Source: Trichopria drosophilae (Eukaryota; Arthropoda; Insecta; Hymenoptera; Diapriidae). From it: a stretch of DNA of 64,000 nucleotides. Below are positions 45,703 through 57,539 of the stretch, piece after piece. Numbering within the stretch: position 1 is the first letter of the stretch; the number at the start of each line of letters is the position of its first letter. A program made the translations under genes and the position numbers. The stretch lies in the NCBI GenBank assembly GCA_030407085.1, contig CM059584.1:128249001-128313000 (forward strand), read 5' to 3'. The notes beneath the pieces are model-generated. The model worked only from the letters and a program-made list of their open reading frames with translations. It did not search any database and was not told the origin of the DNA.

Positions 45703-47885
45703 AAGAAAAGCAGTTTTTGTACACATTATGGTGTTTTATTCGCCATATTGGCAGCTTGCTGATTTTATTAAAATAAAAAACTATTACCAGCGAAATTAAT
45801 GACCAAACATTGCCAAAATTAAACAAACATTTTTTAAAAATCTGATATTTTATTTTTTGAAATAAATTGTTGTATTATAACTAATCAATTTCAACAATTA
45901 TTCTGAATAGCGTGTTTAAAAATATTACGTTCCAATCTCTATTTATTGTAATGCTTCCTTTGTTTCTCCTTTTAAATGTCATAATGAAATATGAGAAAGC
46001 AATGATATGACATTTAGTGTCAATAATATGCGTTTTGAATGCTTTTTCATTTGAACACTCATTTTTCAAATAACGAAAACAATAAGTTTGCATTATTCGA
46101 TTATTTCGATTCATATTTTCCCTTCTGAACTACTACAATCAATGATTACTAAAAACCAAACTTTCGAACTATCTTACGTGAAACATATTTGAGTAACATA
46201 TCGTAATATGAGACAATAATCACGATGTATACACATTGAAATTCATTTTCAAGAGCGTAATGCATTACAATGGATATGCGAATACATGTTCATTAATTAG
46301 TATATTCGTCTACAAAAATTGCGGAATCAGAGATTATGATTTAATGAAACATAATTGTGATCAGTACTATATTTTTTTCTTTATTTGCTTCAATGTGGAC
46401 ATTTTAAAAATAATATTTTCACGCAATTTTGTCCAGTTTAGTTAATCGAAAATATTTTGTAAATTGTTATCTTTATCAAGTCTATTTTCGATATATGTAG
46501 ATTGTGATCTTTAATTACCGATTATTTTGAACACTTTTATCTTATTTGATGAAAATATAGAAATTGTTTTTTAACAAGAATTTTTTTAGTGCTCCCAAAA
46601 AATATTGTTAAAACGATATTTTAAATTCTGAGGTAACTTGACAATTAGAAATATAATTTAAAGAAAATCTGAATATATTTAATTAAGCAAGTTAATTGGT
46701 TAATTTATGCATTAAATTACTGGACATTTAATATATATATGAAGAGCAGTACAGCGAAATATCAAAGTAGTCAAAACGTGACTTATTTCATATGTATGTT
46801 GTAAAAATTCTTCAATTTAAAAGTTGCGTTTCTAAAAAGAACATTGACAAATTGGTTAAATTTGAGGATGAGTTAGTACCTACTTATGATCATTTTGCAA
46901 TTAGCATGAAATATCATTCTATACTCTGCCAACCCCAGATATTTTTTAACTAATGTGTAGTAAGTAAATCATATTAAAAAGTTACTCAACTGGAATTACC
47001 ATAATGTTTGCATTTTTTTAATAGGATTTGAGAATTTGAAAATGGAAAAAATATTTAGCTGACACCATTATTATCCTGAGCTACAGTCAAGAGTGATAAT
47101 ATGACAACGAAAGTTAACATTGGATAGTTGCAAACACTGCTAGAATATTTAGTTTAACATAAAAGAAAGTTAGCACATACAGCCATATTTACTGTCAGTC
47201 TTTAGCTATCGCTGCTAAGATTTAGTAACCACAGCTAACTTTCTTTTCTATGTACAAACAATGTTCCAAATATGGATAATATTGTATAATACTTAGAAAA
47301 CTACTGTAAGTATGCAAAATTACCTAAGTATTATGTTGCAAAATTGATTATGTTACGACTTATGACAAACCGATTGTTCCAGAGAGATTATTTTGAAAGT
47401 ATGAAATCAATTAATCGAATTCTTTCTTTTCGATATCATCTCAGACATCGTCACTAATACCACTGTGTTTATTTTTGTACGTGTGAAAAACTCTGGTTAC
47501 AAACCAGAAATCTTAGATTCGCCTTAGTTCATTACATTTGTTTCTTATCGATGCTGTGAATGTCAACCCCTTTATCATGATTCTTATCAAATAATCTTTG
47601 ACGTAACATCTCATTTATTTGATATTTATGAAATCCATGCCATATGTCCATTTGAATTAATATAGGCACGTGTTTTCGGCGCTTGAGCTTATGGCTTTAT
47701 ATCAGCGGTGTGTTAAAGGAGATTATCTTCCGTTCATGGCGTGTATTTTGTTATGCATTTTCAAATTGCATATATAAAAAGTTTCCGTAAAATACGTGCA
47801 TTTGAGGTCGTCTTCCGGACCAATCAACTCTGTTTTGTCATTCTGTTCACCGTTAAAGATGAGATCCATGTAGAAAATGTAACGC
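45703..47885. repeat. AT-rich stretch with a small inverted repeat
   Basis: acataaaagaaagttagc (47,158) faces gctaactttcttttctatgt (47,234), a small MITE-like hairpin. Otherwise only unremarkable short frames. Confidence 0.35.
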
Positions 47886-48165
47886 TGGTCTGGTCAGAAT
47901 CCGACCAGTCTTTCCCTATCTGACCAGGAAATCACAGGAATTGTAATGCTCAGCCGACCGGATTCTGACCAGGATAATTCTACCGGATTCCGATCAGAAT
48001 CCTGCTTCGTCCGAACACGCACTTGCTACAAAATTTGATGAACCTAATCTAAATATACCTCGATAAATTCAGTCAGAATCTTGTCAGATTCTGATTAGAA
48101 TCCCTAAGTTGGGTAAATGTGGTCAGATTCTGGTCAGAATTATGGAAAATCTGAGGGAATTTCCA
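47886..48165. repeat. Cluster of GGTCAGAATCCG-type inverted motifs
   Basis: Variants of ggtcagaatccg(accag) and its inverse cggattctgacc occur at least eight times between 47,890 and 48,145. The build resembles the MITEs with private internal motifs, but clear termini were not found. Confidence 0.5.
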
Positions 48166-49505
48166 CACTGGCACTTTCTGAACTCGAAGTTTAGCGCTTT
48201 TTGGATAAAGTTTCGACAAAAAAAAATCTGCATATAACGTGTGCAGAAGGAATATAGAAGAATCTAAAATTGTCGAGCAAAGATTATAGAAATTGTATCT
48301 AATCGCATTATTAATCCTTTTTTGCACTATTTAAAATCCTACATTTCGACATTTTTCTAAATATTGTTATTGAATAAATATAATTTTTATATTATATTGA
48401 AATGAAATGCAGCATCTTTACTTATACAGTTAGGAAGCGTTAAATATACGTAAAAGTGAAAATATTGAGTAAAAAATACATATCACGAAAAAAATACTCC
48501 TGTACAACCATTTCGACTAGTTTATTACAGAAAAATGAAACGTGCTTGTCTTCGTAAAAGGCGTTGATATAATGATAACAAATACTGGAAAAAAGGCGAA
48601 TCCATCCGTGTAATAAAATAACAAATATACACATATATAAAAAAAAACTCACAATTCAACAAGAATTAAGACGATGACAGGACTTTTTTTACTGAAATGA
48701 ACACTGCATAACTGAAAAAAATATTTGCGTCAATTAGTTTTGTAATTTGTAATTTCCAATTTACGCTTCTTAGTGACAATATTATCAAATATAAATGACC
48801 AATTGTTTTCAAACTTTGGTCGTTGCTTGCATATTTGTGATAACCTTTGTAAGAAATTACACTGACTTTTGTAGCTTGTCTTGCGAAATACAAATATTTC
48901 TAGTCTGTCTTACTTTGTTAACTATTTTTTGTTTCTTAAATACAATAATTGACAGGACTTTCTAGTTTTGAGGAGTTTCATTTACAAAATTTAAAAATTT
49001 CGAAAATAAACTCCTGTTTCTATGTATTATTAAGCTGGTCCACTCGAGTATACTTATTTAACAATTCATCGAATTTTTCCATCACTCTATTTTTAAGATA
49101 TCTGTAATTTTGTTATGTTGCTCCATTTTCTTAAGAATTTTTGGACTGCAACCGATAATTCATTCTTGAAAATCTACTAACATTTTTAGAAGATGCATGC
49201 ACTATATTTACTATTCATTTTATTAGCATACGATTATCCTATTACAGGAGGACTATTATGTAGTCAAAGAAAAATTTCAATGAAAAGCACTAAAAATACT
49301 TCGAAAAAAGGGTACAGGACGTTTTGGCGCGACCGGTTTGGTCCCGCTGTTTGGTTTCTCTATTTTGGTTTCAGTTAAAGAATTGATTAATTAATCACAT
49401 ATTTAAGTCGAAATTAAACTATTCGATCCTGGTTTTTGTCGGGAGAATCACTTTAGATTAAAATTCGTATAGTAAAATGGGGAAGAGGAGAAATGGCAAT
49501 ATCAT
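48166..49505. other. AT-rich gene-free stretch
   Basis: No gene or repeat recognised. Confidence 0.3.
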
Positions 49506-49640
49506 GAAACGAACCTAACCTAACCATTCAGAATTCTGTCCACTCCTAATAATGCCTAAAAGCATGTGTGCCCTAAAACTGACCTAACCTAACCAGTCAG
49601 AACTCCGCCTACCCCTAATAATGCTTAAAAAAATATGGCT
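49506..49640. repeat. 70 bp tandem duplication with CCTAA telomere-type pentamers
   Basis: gaacctaacctaaccattcagaa...ctaataatgcctaaa (49,511-49,560) is repeated as gacctaacctaaccagtcagaa...ctaataatgcttaaa (49,581-49,629). Each unit has 2.4 CCTAA pentamers, the complement of the arthropod TTAGG telomere repeat. Confidence 0.6.
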
Positions 49641-51479
49641 GCACAGGGAAATTTTGTCCCGTCTTAAAATGACTGAATTTATTATTTTCAGTGAACTTTT
49701 TATAACTTTTCACTGAACTTTTTATAATTTTTCACTGACAACAGTCAGAATAAGTTATTTTTTGATTTTGAAAAATTCATACGTATTCTGGAACCAATAT
49801 TATGCGTAAAATGAGTGTTCCGTGGCAATGTCAAAAGTGTTGTAAACAGTGAATTTGGAAAAATACTCGGGAATATAATAAATGAATTTTATAAAAATAC
49901 GTTGGAAAAATGCACCTCCATTTCATGATCTTACGAATTCAAATTTTGTTGACCAGTGTTATTTTCTTTTCGATCTGCCTAAATGTGAATCACTTAAAAT
50001 AGTAATTCGAAAACAAGTAGGTCAGTAATTAATGCAATTAGTAGAATTTTGCTAGTAAACCACTATTTTAGTACTATTTTAGTATTTTATTATTAGTATT
50101 ATTTTAGTACGAACTTCACTTATGGACTTATTGAAATGTCAAATTTACTAAATTTTTTTCTTACATCAATAAATAATATGCATTCGCGTTTCGCATACAT
50201 TTGTTTGGTGTTTTTTTAATAACGTCAGGTTAAAATAATTTTTAATCATAATATTTCTGCTATTAATTTCTGTTCCGTAACTTACACACCAAAATCTATT
50301 TCCTTTTTTTATTTGGTTTTAGTCTGTGAAATTTCACGATAAACAATGAAAGTACATAAATTATATAACAATAAAATGTAATTTGTAGGTAACTCAATTA
50401 AAACATGTTTTAAATATAATAAAATATTTTCTTTCAAGATCTGTCCTTCATACGTCATTTACGACAAAACTGCACTCTGAATAAAATATTCGATTTCAAG
50501 AGCGATAGACTGAGAATTTAATTTAGTTTCCCTCATAATAAAAATACGTGTAATATCATGCGTATTTTTGTTACAGAATATCCCTTGAATTTATTATGAA
50601 AAATGTTCAACTACTATAATATAAAAATGTCACATCTTCCCTTTATTGGATTTTTATTTACTTTCGCATGTAAGCATCGGCACAAAGGGAATTGGCAAGT
50701 GGTTTATATGTACACGTATTCAAGCTTCGATACGAACTCTTGAAAGTCGCTAGATTGACTTGAGTGTGTGCATAACCGACGAGTTTATTATTGTACCTTT
50801 CTGCAACGAACTTTTAGTAAGATCTCTAACTTTTTTATGAAGCTAAAAGCATATACATGTAAAAAAATAAATACTTTCCGGAATCAGTTGTTGCTTTTAC
50901 TAAAGAGAACTTTCGAAAATCCTTGAGGATTTATAAGTTACTCGAGAAATTGGGGAGGGGGTGGCCCTACCGTAACTGAATATATAACATATTAAATTTC
51001 ATATTGTGTATTATTCACTATAAGTAAAAGTTAAATGTCGCTGTAAGCACAAGTGAATATTTAGTATATGTAGAATTTTACTTACGTATATATATTTATA
51101 TATAAAATCACCAGTAGGCTCAAATATTGATCAACCCTTTTCTATCGATTCTATAGGAAATGTGCAATACATGTACATAAAATTAAACGTGCTTTACTAC
51201 TTGCGAAAATAATTGCATTCATCACGCTGTATGTGAAACGAGTGCGACACAAAACGGTGAGCGTTAGAAACATAAGCTTTGCAAGTGTCTCCATAGCATT
51301 ACTGACATGACGTTTATTTATTTTATTGCCGTTTATTCTAACAGTAAAAACTCTTACTAATACAGTAATATAAAAATACAAGTAATGTAAAAAGTAAATT
51401 TCACTTTTAAAAACTGATTATTCAATAAAAAATCACAGAAAGACAATTTTAATCGTTATTCTCTTAGTTTGTTGGGGTG
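49641..51479. other. AT-rich gene-free stretch
   Basis: Contains a short repeat of tcactgaactttttataa at 49,690-49,735. No gene. Confidence 0.3.
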
Positions 51480-51705
51480 CGAATTAATAGAATAAAAATT
51501 AAGTGTTAATTCTCATTCTTGTCGAGTGAAAACTCCATCTGCATGGAATAAAAACTCGCTATCTGGAGTGAAAATTCATTCTTTCATTAGAGTGGTTTAA
51601 TTTTCACTAATTAAATGGTGAATTTTCACTCTAATTTAAACATTATGTAGAGTAAAAAATGATTTTTTTTCATTGGTAGAGTTTTACTTCACTTTTTAAC
51701 AGAAA
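51480..51705. repeat. GAGTGAAAATTCA-motif repeat
   Basis: gagtgaaaa(c/t)t, gtgaattttcactc and agagtaaaa variants recur in both orientations over ~220 bp. Same design as the other MITEs with private motifs; termini not resolved. Confidence 0.45.
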
Positions 51706-53223
51706 ACAATTCTGTAAAAACATTTTATTTTTTTTTAAATAATCCACCGTATCATCTTCGGATCGCTGTTTTTTAAATTATAAGATCAGAATCTTTAAAA
51801 AACTATAAATTTTACGTCATAGATGATTTTTACAGATTTATTTCATCCTTGATAATCGATCACAATTGACTAATTTGGTTTAATATAAATACTACAATGT
51901 GTGTTTTATGTAATGTCACGACGCGAAAACTGATTTAAAATAGTGAAGGGTAAAAAATATCAGTAACATTTATGAAAATCGTGATAAAAATATTCAATCG
52001 CGTGTAAGATTCATAAACGTAAGGTTTATATGTTAGTTGTCAATATTATCAATGAATGTCAGATTATAAATACATAAAACTGATTTGTTTGATCATCTCT
52101 TAGAATAAGTATTTAAGTCACAATTCGATGATTTATTACAAAAACAAAGTACAATTTAAAAAAATCTTATCTCTACACGGTTTAAACCGATAAGAAATGC
52201 ATTATGCAGAACGAACCTTGTATTTCCGTGATTTTTTTATGAGCAGGAAGTTCGTAGTGTGTTAAATTATAAAAAGGGTTTACACATAGTTTTGGAAATA
52301 ATTGTTATGTACATAAAAATAACATCAATTTCGTTAGTGTCGTTAAACGTCAGAATGAAGTGTTACAGAAATAAGATTCCGTTTGAACGTGACATCGTTA
52401 TAATATAAATTAACTCTGGGCTCTGAAATCATACATTGTTATTATCAACTCGTCTTATATTACAGTTGTTGATTCATATTCAAAATTATCGTTCGAAGAT
52501 ATCATTTTGCTTATATTGCAATACACTACATGTAAACTTCAGACATCTGATGCCAATTCAACGCTACTTTGATAATGTACGTCAGCACCTTCCCAACAAT
52601 TTAAGAATTTGTATATGTCGGAAATCATTCTTCCTCAGGAAACATGTGTTTATTAGTTATTCAATGACAAATCATTTCAATTGCAAACTTGTTATGTACA
52701 TAATGCACGTGGATATAAATTACAGTTGATGATGTAAATAATAACAATGACATTGATATTTTCTCGATGTGATACATCATAACTAAATGATTTCAATCAT
52801 AATTCAATTTTTCGACAAACGAAGTATCACTTTCGAAGTAGTTTTCAATTCGTACCCAGATGGCGCTTCAATAATGTTCCTATTATATCGTATTTAAAAA
52901 AAATTGATTGTAATGCGTCAAAATGCATGTTTTTGCAATATCAATTCTAAAGTATTCTTTCATGCTGAACACGAAAATTTATACATTTAACCTCAATTTT
53001 CTCCAATATGTAACATGACTGGATTGAACAATTCTGACAGTCTTTAGCAGGAACAAATATTTTAGAAATGATATTGAGTTTGTTACAATTAAATTCTTTT
53101 GCTAGAAAAACAATCGAAGTATGTGAAAAAAAATGTTGATACATTGAACCCCACTTTTTCGAAATTGCGAAGTGACAGAGGACATTTCTGATAGCGTCTT
53201 CGTTTTTGGCATGAAAAAATACA
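51706..53223. other. AT-rich gene-free stretch
   Basis: A 97-codon plus frame at 52,436-52,729 has no recognisable family features. No gene called. Confidence 0.3.
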
Positions 53224-53449
53224 GGTGCAAGTCGAGAAAGTTACAAATCAAAAAGGCGACGGTTAAAAAACCGACAATCCAATTGCCGATCAAAAAACCG
53301 ATGTTCAAAAAATTACTGTTCGATTATTGATTATCGATGATTTTTTTGTGTCGGCTTTTCAACTGTCGGCTTTTCGACTGCCGGCTTTACGACTGACGTT
53401 TTTTTTAACCTGTCGACTTTTTGATCTGTCGATTTTTCGACCCTCATCC
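53224..53449. mobile_element. FB-like element with tandem-unit inverted repeats, copy 1
   Basis: Starts GGTGCAAGTCGAGAAAGTTA and ends ATTTTTCGACCCTCATCC. Each end consists of 15-16 bp units of the type (g)tcaaaaaaccgacaat, inverted at the other end (ctgtcggcttttcaa). Flanked by nearly matching aaaaatac (left 53,215-53,222; right 53,451-53,458). 226 bp. The AT-rich centre has no gene. Confidence 0.7.
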
Positions 53450-54255
53450 GAAAAATACTACGATTGAGGTAAGTAAAAGAATAATCGAAATGCGACTAAA
53501 GTCGAAAATTTGAACACATTTCACCTCACTTTTCAAATTAAAAAAAAACGTTGTTAATCATCATTTATAGAAGCGAAAAATACTTCGCAAATATACTTGA
53601 CATATCAAAGGAAACAAAACAGTACTACTTTAATTTATGATAGGATTTATAAAATTTAGTATGATGCACTCCAGTTTGTCCTAAAATTGCTATCTAAAAT
53701 GGTAAAATTTCTTCTCTAATTATACCATTTCCTATTTATAAAGAATTATATACATATTATATATTTTGCAGAAAAACAAGTAGTTATAATTATGTGTAAG
53801 AAGATTACAGAAATGGGAACCTAGACGTGTTTGTCAAAAATATGAAAACTATGGAGAAACTACCAAATTACTGAATAATATGATCAAATACTACACACGA
53901 AAAAATATTGTTTATTTTGATAAGATATGACAGAAACCATTCGTTTTACTGTTATTGAAAACCAGTTTGTTTCAAACAAAAATCAAATAAGTCACCACTT
54001 GCTTAAAAAAATATTTACGTACAGTGAAAACGTGATAAATTTGTTGATTGCCACCATAAATTAGATAAGTCTGAGAAAACGTTAAGACACTTTACTGGCC
54101 CAAACAACACATCCACCTAAGGATGTTTTCAGATGCTCGTACCAATTTTATTACATGAAAACAACCAATATTTTGTATATTGATGATATGACAATGACTA
54201 CATGTACCAATGACTGTTCATTGTATTTGAAAGCTAATTGTAATCTCCGTTAATA
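53450..54255. other. AT-rich gene-free stretch
   Basis: Nothing recognised. Confidence 0.3.
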
Positions 54256-54261
54256 TTTAAA

Positions 54262-54440
54262 AAATGTCCTGCATTTTGGATCCGTCATTTTGAATTTCGA
54301 AAATGTGATCGCATATTTGTAATAGTTTAGAGTTATGGAGCAATTGCCGATTTAGGAACTTCTTATCGGTTGGAAAACAAAGAAATAATATACAAAAGCT
54401 CTTTGAGAGCCATTTACAAGTCGCCATTTTGAAATTTTTA
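54262..54440. repeat. Diverged GGATCC modules
   Basis: ttttggatccgtcattttga (54,274) and, ~150 bp further, agtcgccattttgaaatttt (54,419): two decayed module copies. Confidence 0.4.
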
Positions 54441-55758
54441 AAAGTACGAGATACTGATTTGCAGCTGAATATTTTGAATGCGATATTTTGCGCTTCCGTG
54501 TACTCTGACGTTGTCGTTTCCGGATGTAAGAGATTTAAGATAAAACTATTTTAAAAATTGAATCTGTTTTGGAAAGAATTTTGGACCGTTCTTTTGGCAG
54601 GATCTGAAAGAGTCGACTTTTGCATGTAAGAAAGACGGTTCGTACATTTTTTAATTAACCATAACATTATCCAATAAAGGACTAAAGTTTGAGTACGTCC
54701 ATCCCGTCCTTAAAGAATTGAGGGACCTCAAACGTGCGATTGTTCGGCTAAAGGCGAGGTAATTTATCGTGAATATAAATTATTTTGACAGATTATTATA
54801 GAATTTGTTTTCTTTTATGAACAGCCAATAAGAAACTTTGGCTAAATTATGGCAGTAAGAGAGAACCTTACACAAATCGAGTTAAAAGAATACGCACTGA
54901 AAAAAGTACTCATGGAAAAGGTGTTCAGTATCAACAAATTTTTCCAATTTTTGACAAAATTGTATGGAAAAAAGTTTAAAAAAAACAATGTTTATGTAAT
55001 GAGTAGCAACCCTAAACTTTTTTTTATTGCAAGAAAAACGAGGTATATTCAATTTTAAAACTCAAAATGTGGGTTTAATTAATATTTCAAGTTATAAATC
55101 TTTTCACTTTCAAACGATTCTCAATTGAGTTTCATAAACGGATATAAAAATTTCGAACTAAATTAAGGTAATCGAAAAATTATCTTGTTAGGCTTTGTGT
55201 TTTTATTATCATCTTCAAACAATTTTGCGACGTAAAACCGTCAAAACTTGTTGGTTTTTCCATTTTCCAACAATTTCGTAAAAATACTTAACGCCCGTGA
55301 CACAAAAGTGATGACGGATTAAAATTTACGTATGTTTATTGTCAAATCTCATTTGATTTACAGATAAAACATAAAGAATTAAACATTGGAGCTATCACCA
55401 ATGTCGATCTTCATTCATTTGAAATAGAAATACATATTTGTCGTTGTAATTATCGATAAGGAACCGTTTTTGATAACATTGTTTAGCACTTCGTGAAAAC
55501 TGATAAAATCCGGACAATGTTTTTTTCTTTATTTTATTGCCTTTTCATTTATGTAACATTAAATTTTCATTTCCTCTAGTATTGTTGACCTGAATAATCG
55601 ATTGTGGCCATGAAAATTGTTTAACAATATCCTAGGACCGGGTAATTTTATGACGGCACGACTGGGCCAAACCGTAAAACCGATTTTTGTATGCATCTGT
55701 TCATTCATTTATTTACTTTTCTAATTTTATTTTTGCCTATGCTTTTCTTTGGCTATTG
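54441..55758. other. AT-rich gene-free stretch
   Basis: Small frames only (for example 69 codons at 54,849). No family recognised. Confidence 0.3.
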
Positions 55759-55927
55759 GGTGCTGGTCGAAAAATCGACAAATCAAAAAGTCGACAGGTC
55801 GAAAGACCTACAGTTCAAAAAATGACTGTCCTCCTGACAATGAGTCTATTTTTTCATGTGTCGGCTTTATGACTGTCGGCTTTATGACTGCCGGTTTTTT
55901 GATCTGTCGGTTTTTCGACCCGCATCC
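55759..55927. mobile_element. FB-like element with tandem-unit inverted repeats, copy 2
   Basis: Starts GGTGCTGGTCGAAAAATCGA and ends GTTTTTCGACCCGCATCC. Ends are tandem 15-16 bp units (tcgaaaaatcgacaaa, tcaaaaagtcgacagg, tcgaaagacctacagt) mirrored on the right. The host 9-mer tggctattg is duplicated exactly at 55,750-55,758 and 55,928-55,936. 169 bp. Confidence 0.8.
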
Positions 55928-56005
55928 TGGCTATTGACTGACGTATTTTCTTTTATTATAGGTCAATTGTAATTGAAGGATGAACATTATATCGATGACT
56001 GATAA

Positions 56006-56510
56006 CGAGAACCGGACATTTCAGAATTTGCGGTGAAGAACTGGGCATTTCGGAATTTGCGACGAAGAACCGGACTTTTGACAATCTTGCCGTGAAGAAC
56101 CGGGCATTTCAAGATTTTATATAGCGATTTATTGTATCGTAGCAACTTTTGAAATGTCCGGTTCTTCGTCGCACAATTGCGAAATATTCGCTTCTTCGTC
56201 GCACACCACGAAATGGGTGTGCGTCGAAAAACCGACAAATCAAAAAACCGATAGTCGAAAAGCCGATAGTCAAAAAACTGACACTTCAAAAAACGACTGT
56301 CCGCTTGTCGATGTGCCTAATTTTTATTTGTCGGCTTTTCGATTGTCGGTTTTTTGATTTGTCGGGTTTTCGACCCGCACCCCACGAAATGACCGGTTTT
56401 TCGTCGCAATTGCTGAAATGCCCGGTTCTTCGTCCCAGAAGCGAGTGGTCCGTTTTTTTTGTCGCACATCTCAAAATGGGTGGTTTTTTGTCGCAATTGA
56501 AAATGGACGG
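56006..56510. repeat. Second tandem-unit foldback: GAAGAACCGG repeats
   Basis: The left arm (56,006-56,115) has four ~29 bp units of gaagaaccggacatttc...gaatttgcg. After a ~33 bp spacer, the right arm (56,149-56,510) has the inverse units gaaatgtccggttcttcgtc, diverging rightward. The right arm is split by the FB-like element at 56,216-56,381. Open frames of 100 and 124 codons are repeat translations, not proteins. Confidence 0.7.
56216..56381. mobile_element. FB-like element with tandem-unit inverted repeats, copy 3 (nested)
   Basis: Starts GGTGTGCGTCGAAAAACCGA and ends GGTTTTCGACCCGCACC. The left end has five 15-16 bp units; the right end has the mirrored units. The 10-mer ccacgaaatg is duplicated exactly at 56,206-56,215 and 56,382-56,391. 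It lies inside the right arm of the gaagaaccgg foldback, so it inserted later. 166 bp. Confidence 0.85.
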
Positions 56511-56837
56511 AACTTTTCTCTGACATTTTGCATTTCATATTCAAACCATCTCAACGGCATTTAGTAGGACAATTTGTACTTTAAGATAGATTTTACAGCT
56601 TTGTGTATTAAATGAATAAATACATTGGCACATAATTTCAAATAGATGCCAAAATCGGTTTTAGGTTGGGAAATCTTGGAAACGGGAGCCATTTGAAAGA
56701 TTTTAACATTTGAAATCACCTTTTAAATGGGGAGCCTTGTTAAATATGAACATTAAGAAACTAATTAAATTCGAATGAAATTTGATGCTAGGGGAGTTTC
56801 GTTGAGGTTGCAGAATCTAAAACTGATATTAGATTTG
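56511..56837. other. AT-rich gene-free spacer
   Basis: Nothing recognised. Confidence 0.3.
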
Positions 56838-57048
56838 AAAGTTTCGGCCAGGAAACAAAGTTCCGAAAATCAACAGAAAGACCAAAATTTCGATATAGCA
56901 TGGCTCCAGCGTGATTTTCTTCACTTTGTCTTTGAATATTTGGAAAAAAGAAAGCAAATTAAAATACCTTGGACTCACGCAATATCGAAATTTTAGCCTT
57001 TCGGGATTTTGATTTTCGGAACTTTGTTCCCCGGCCAAAGTTTCAAAA
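56838..57048. repeat. ~210 bp inverted repeat
   Basis: aagtttcggccaggaaacaa...agttccgaaaatcaa (56,838) faces ttgattttcggaactttgtt...ccggccaaagtttc (57,009). Both arms continue through aaaatttcgatat. Centre near 56,943. Overlapping frames on both strands (56,775-57,038) are palindrome artefacts. Confidence 0.6.
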
Positions 57049-57539
57049 TGGCGATCGAAAATGGTTAAAGTTCAACGGATTCGCCTGAAACTTACTACAG
57101 GAAGGTTATTGAAAAGTCCACATTTAATATGGACATTAAAATATCAAAATAAGGGACCCAATATGACGACCAAAAATGGTAAAAGTTCGACTGAGATTTG
57201 TTATTCGGGATTTTTGAAGTTATTGAACTCTTGTTTAAAAATAAACTTTTGCTGATATAAAAAAATGCATGTTTTTGTAATCGATGGGTGTTACTAGGTT
57301 AGCAGTACTTGTTAAACATTGCACAAGACAATAAATATTGCAAATACCCAATAAACAGCCTGAGATTTCTGCAAAGGCTGCACGACTAGTTGCATCCAAG
57401 TGCTGAATTATCAGGTGAAAAATATAACATCCCATAAGGCTTCTATATTAAAATTTATTTTCTTTTTCAAAAACCCTCTATAAATAACCTACAAAAATGA
57501 AAGAAAGTGACAATAAATCAGAAGCACGTAACTCAAAAC
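57049..57539. other. Gene-free spacer before the GC-rich island
   Basis: ccaatatgacgaccaaaaatgg (57,158, cut short) weakly recalls the GGATCC module. No gene. Confidence 0.3.

Noticed and set aside
56149..56523. 124-codon plus frame with repeated RRT/SSQL-like peptide
   Set aside because: It is a translation of the inverted gaagaaccgg units and of the nested FB-like element.
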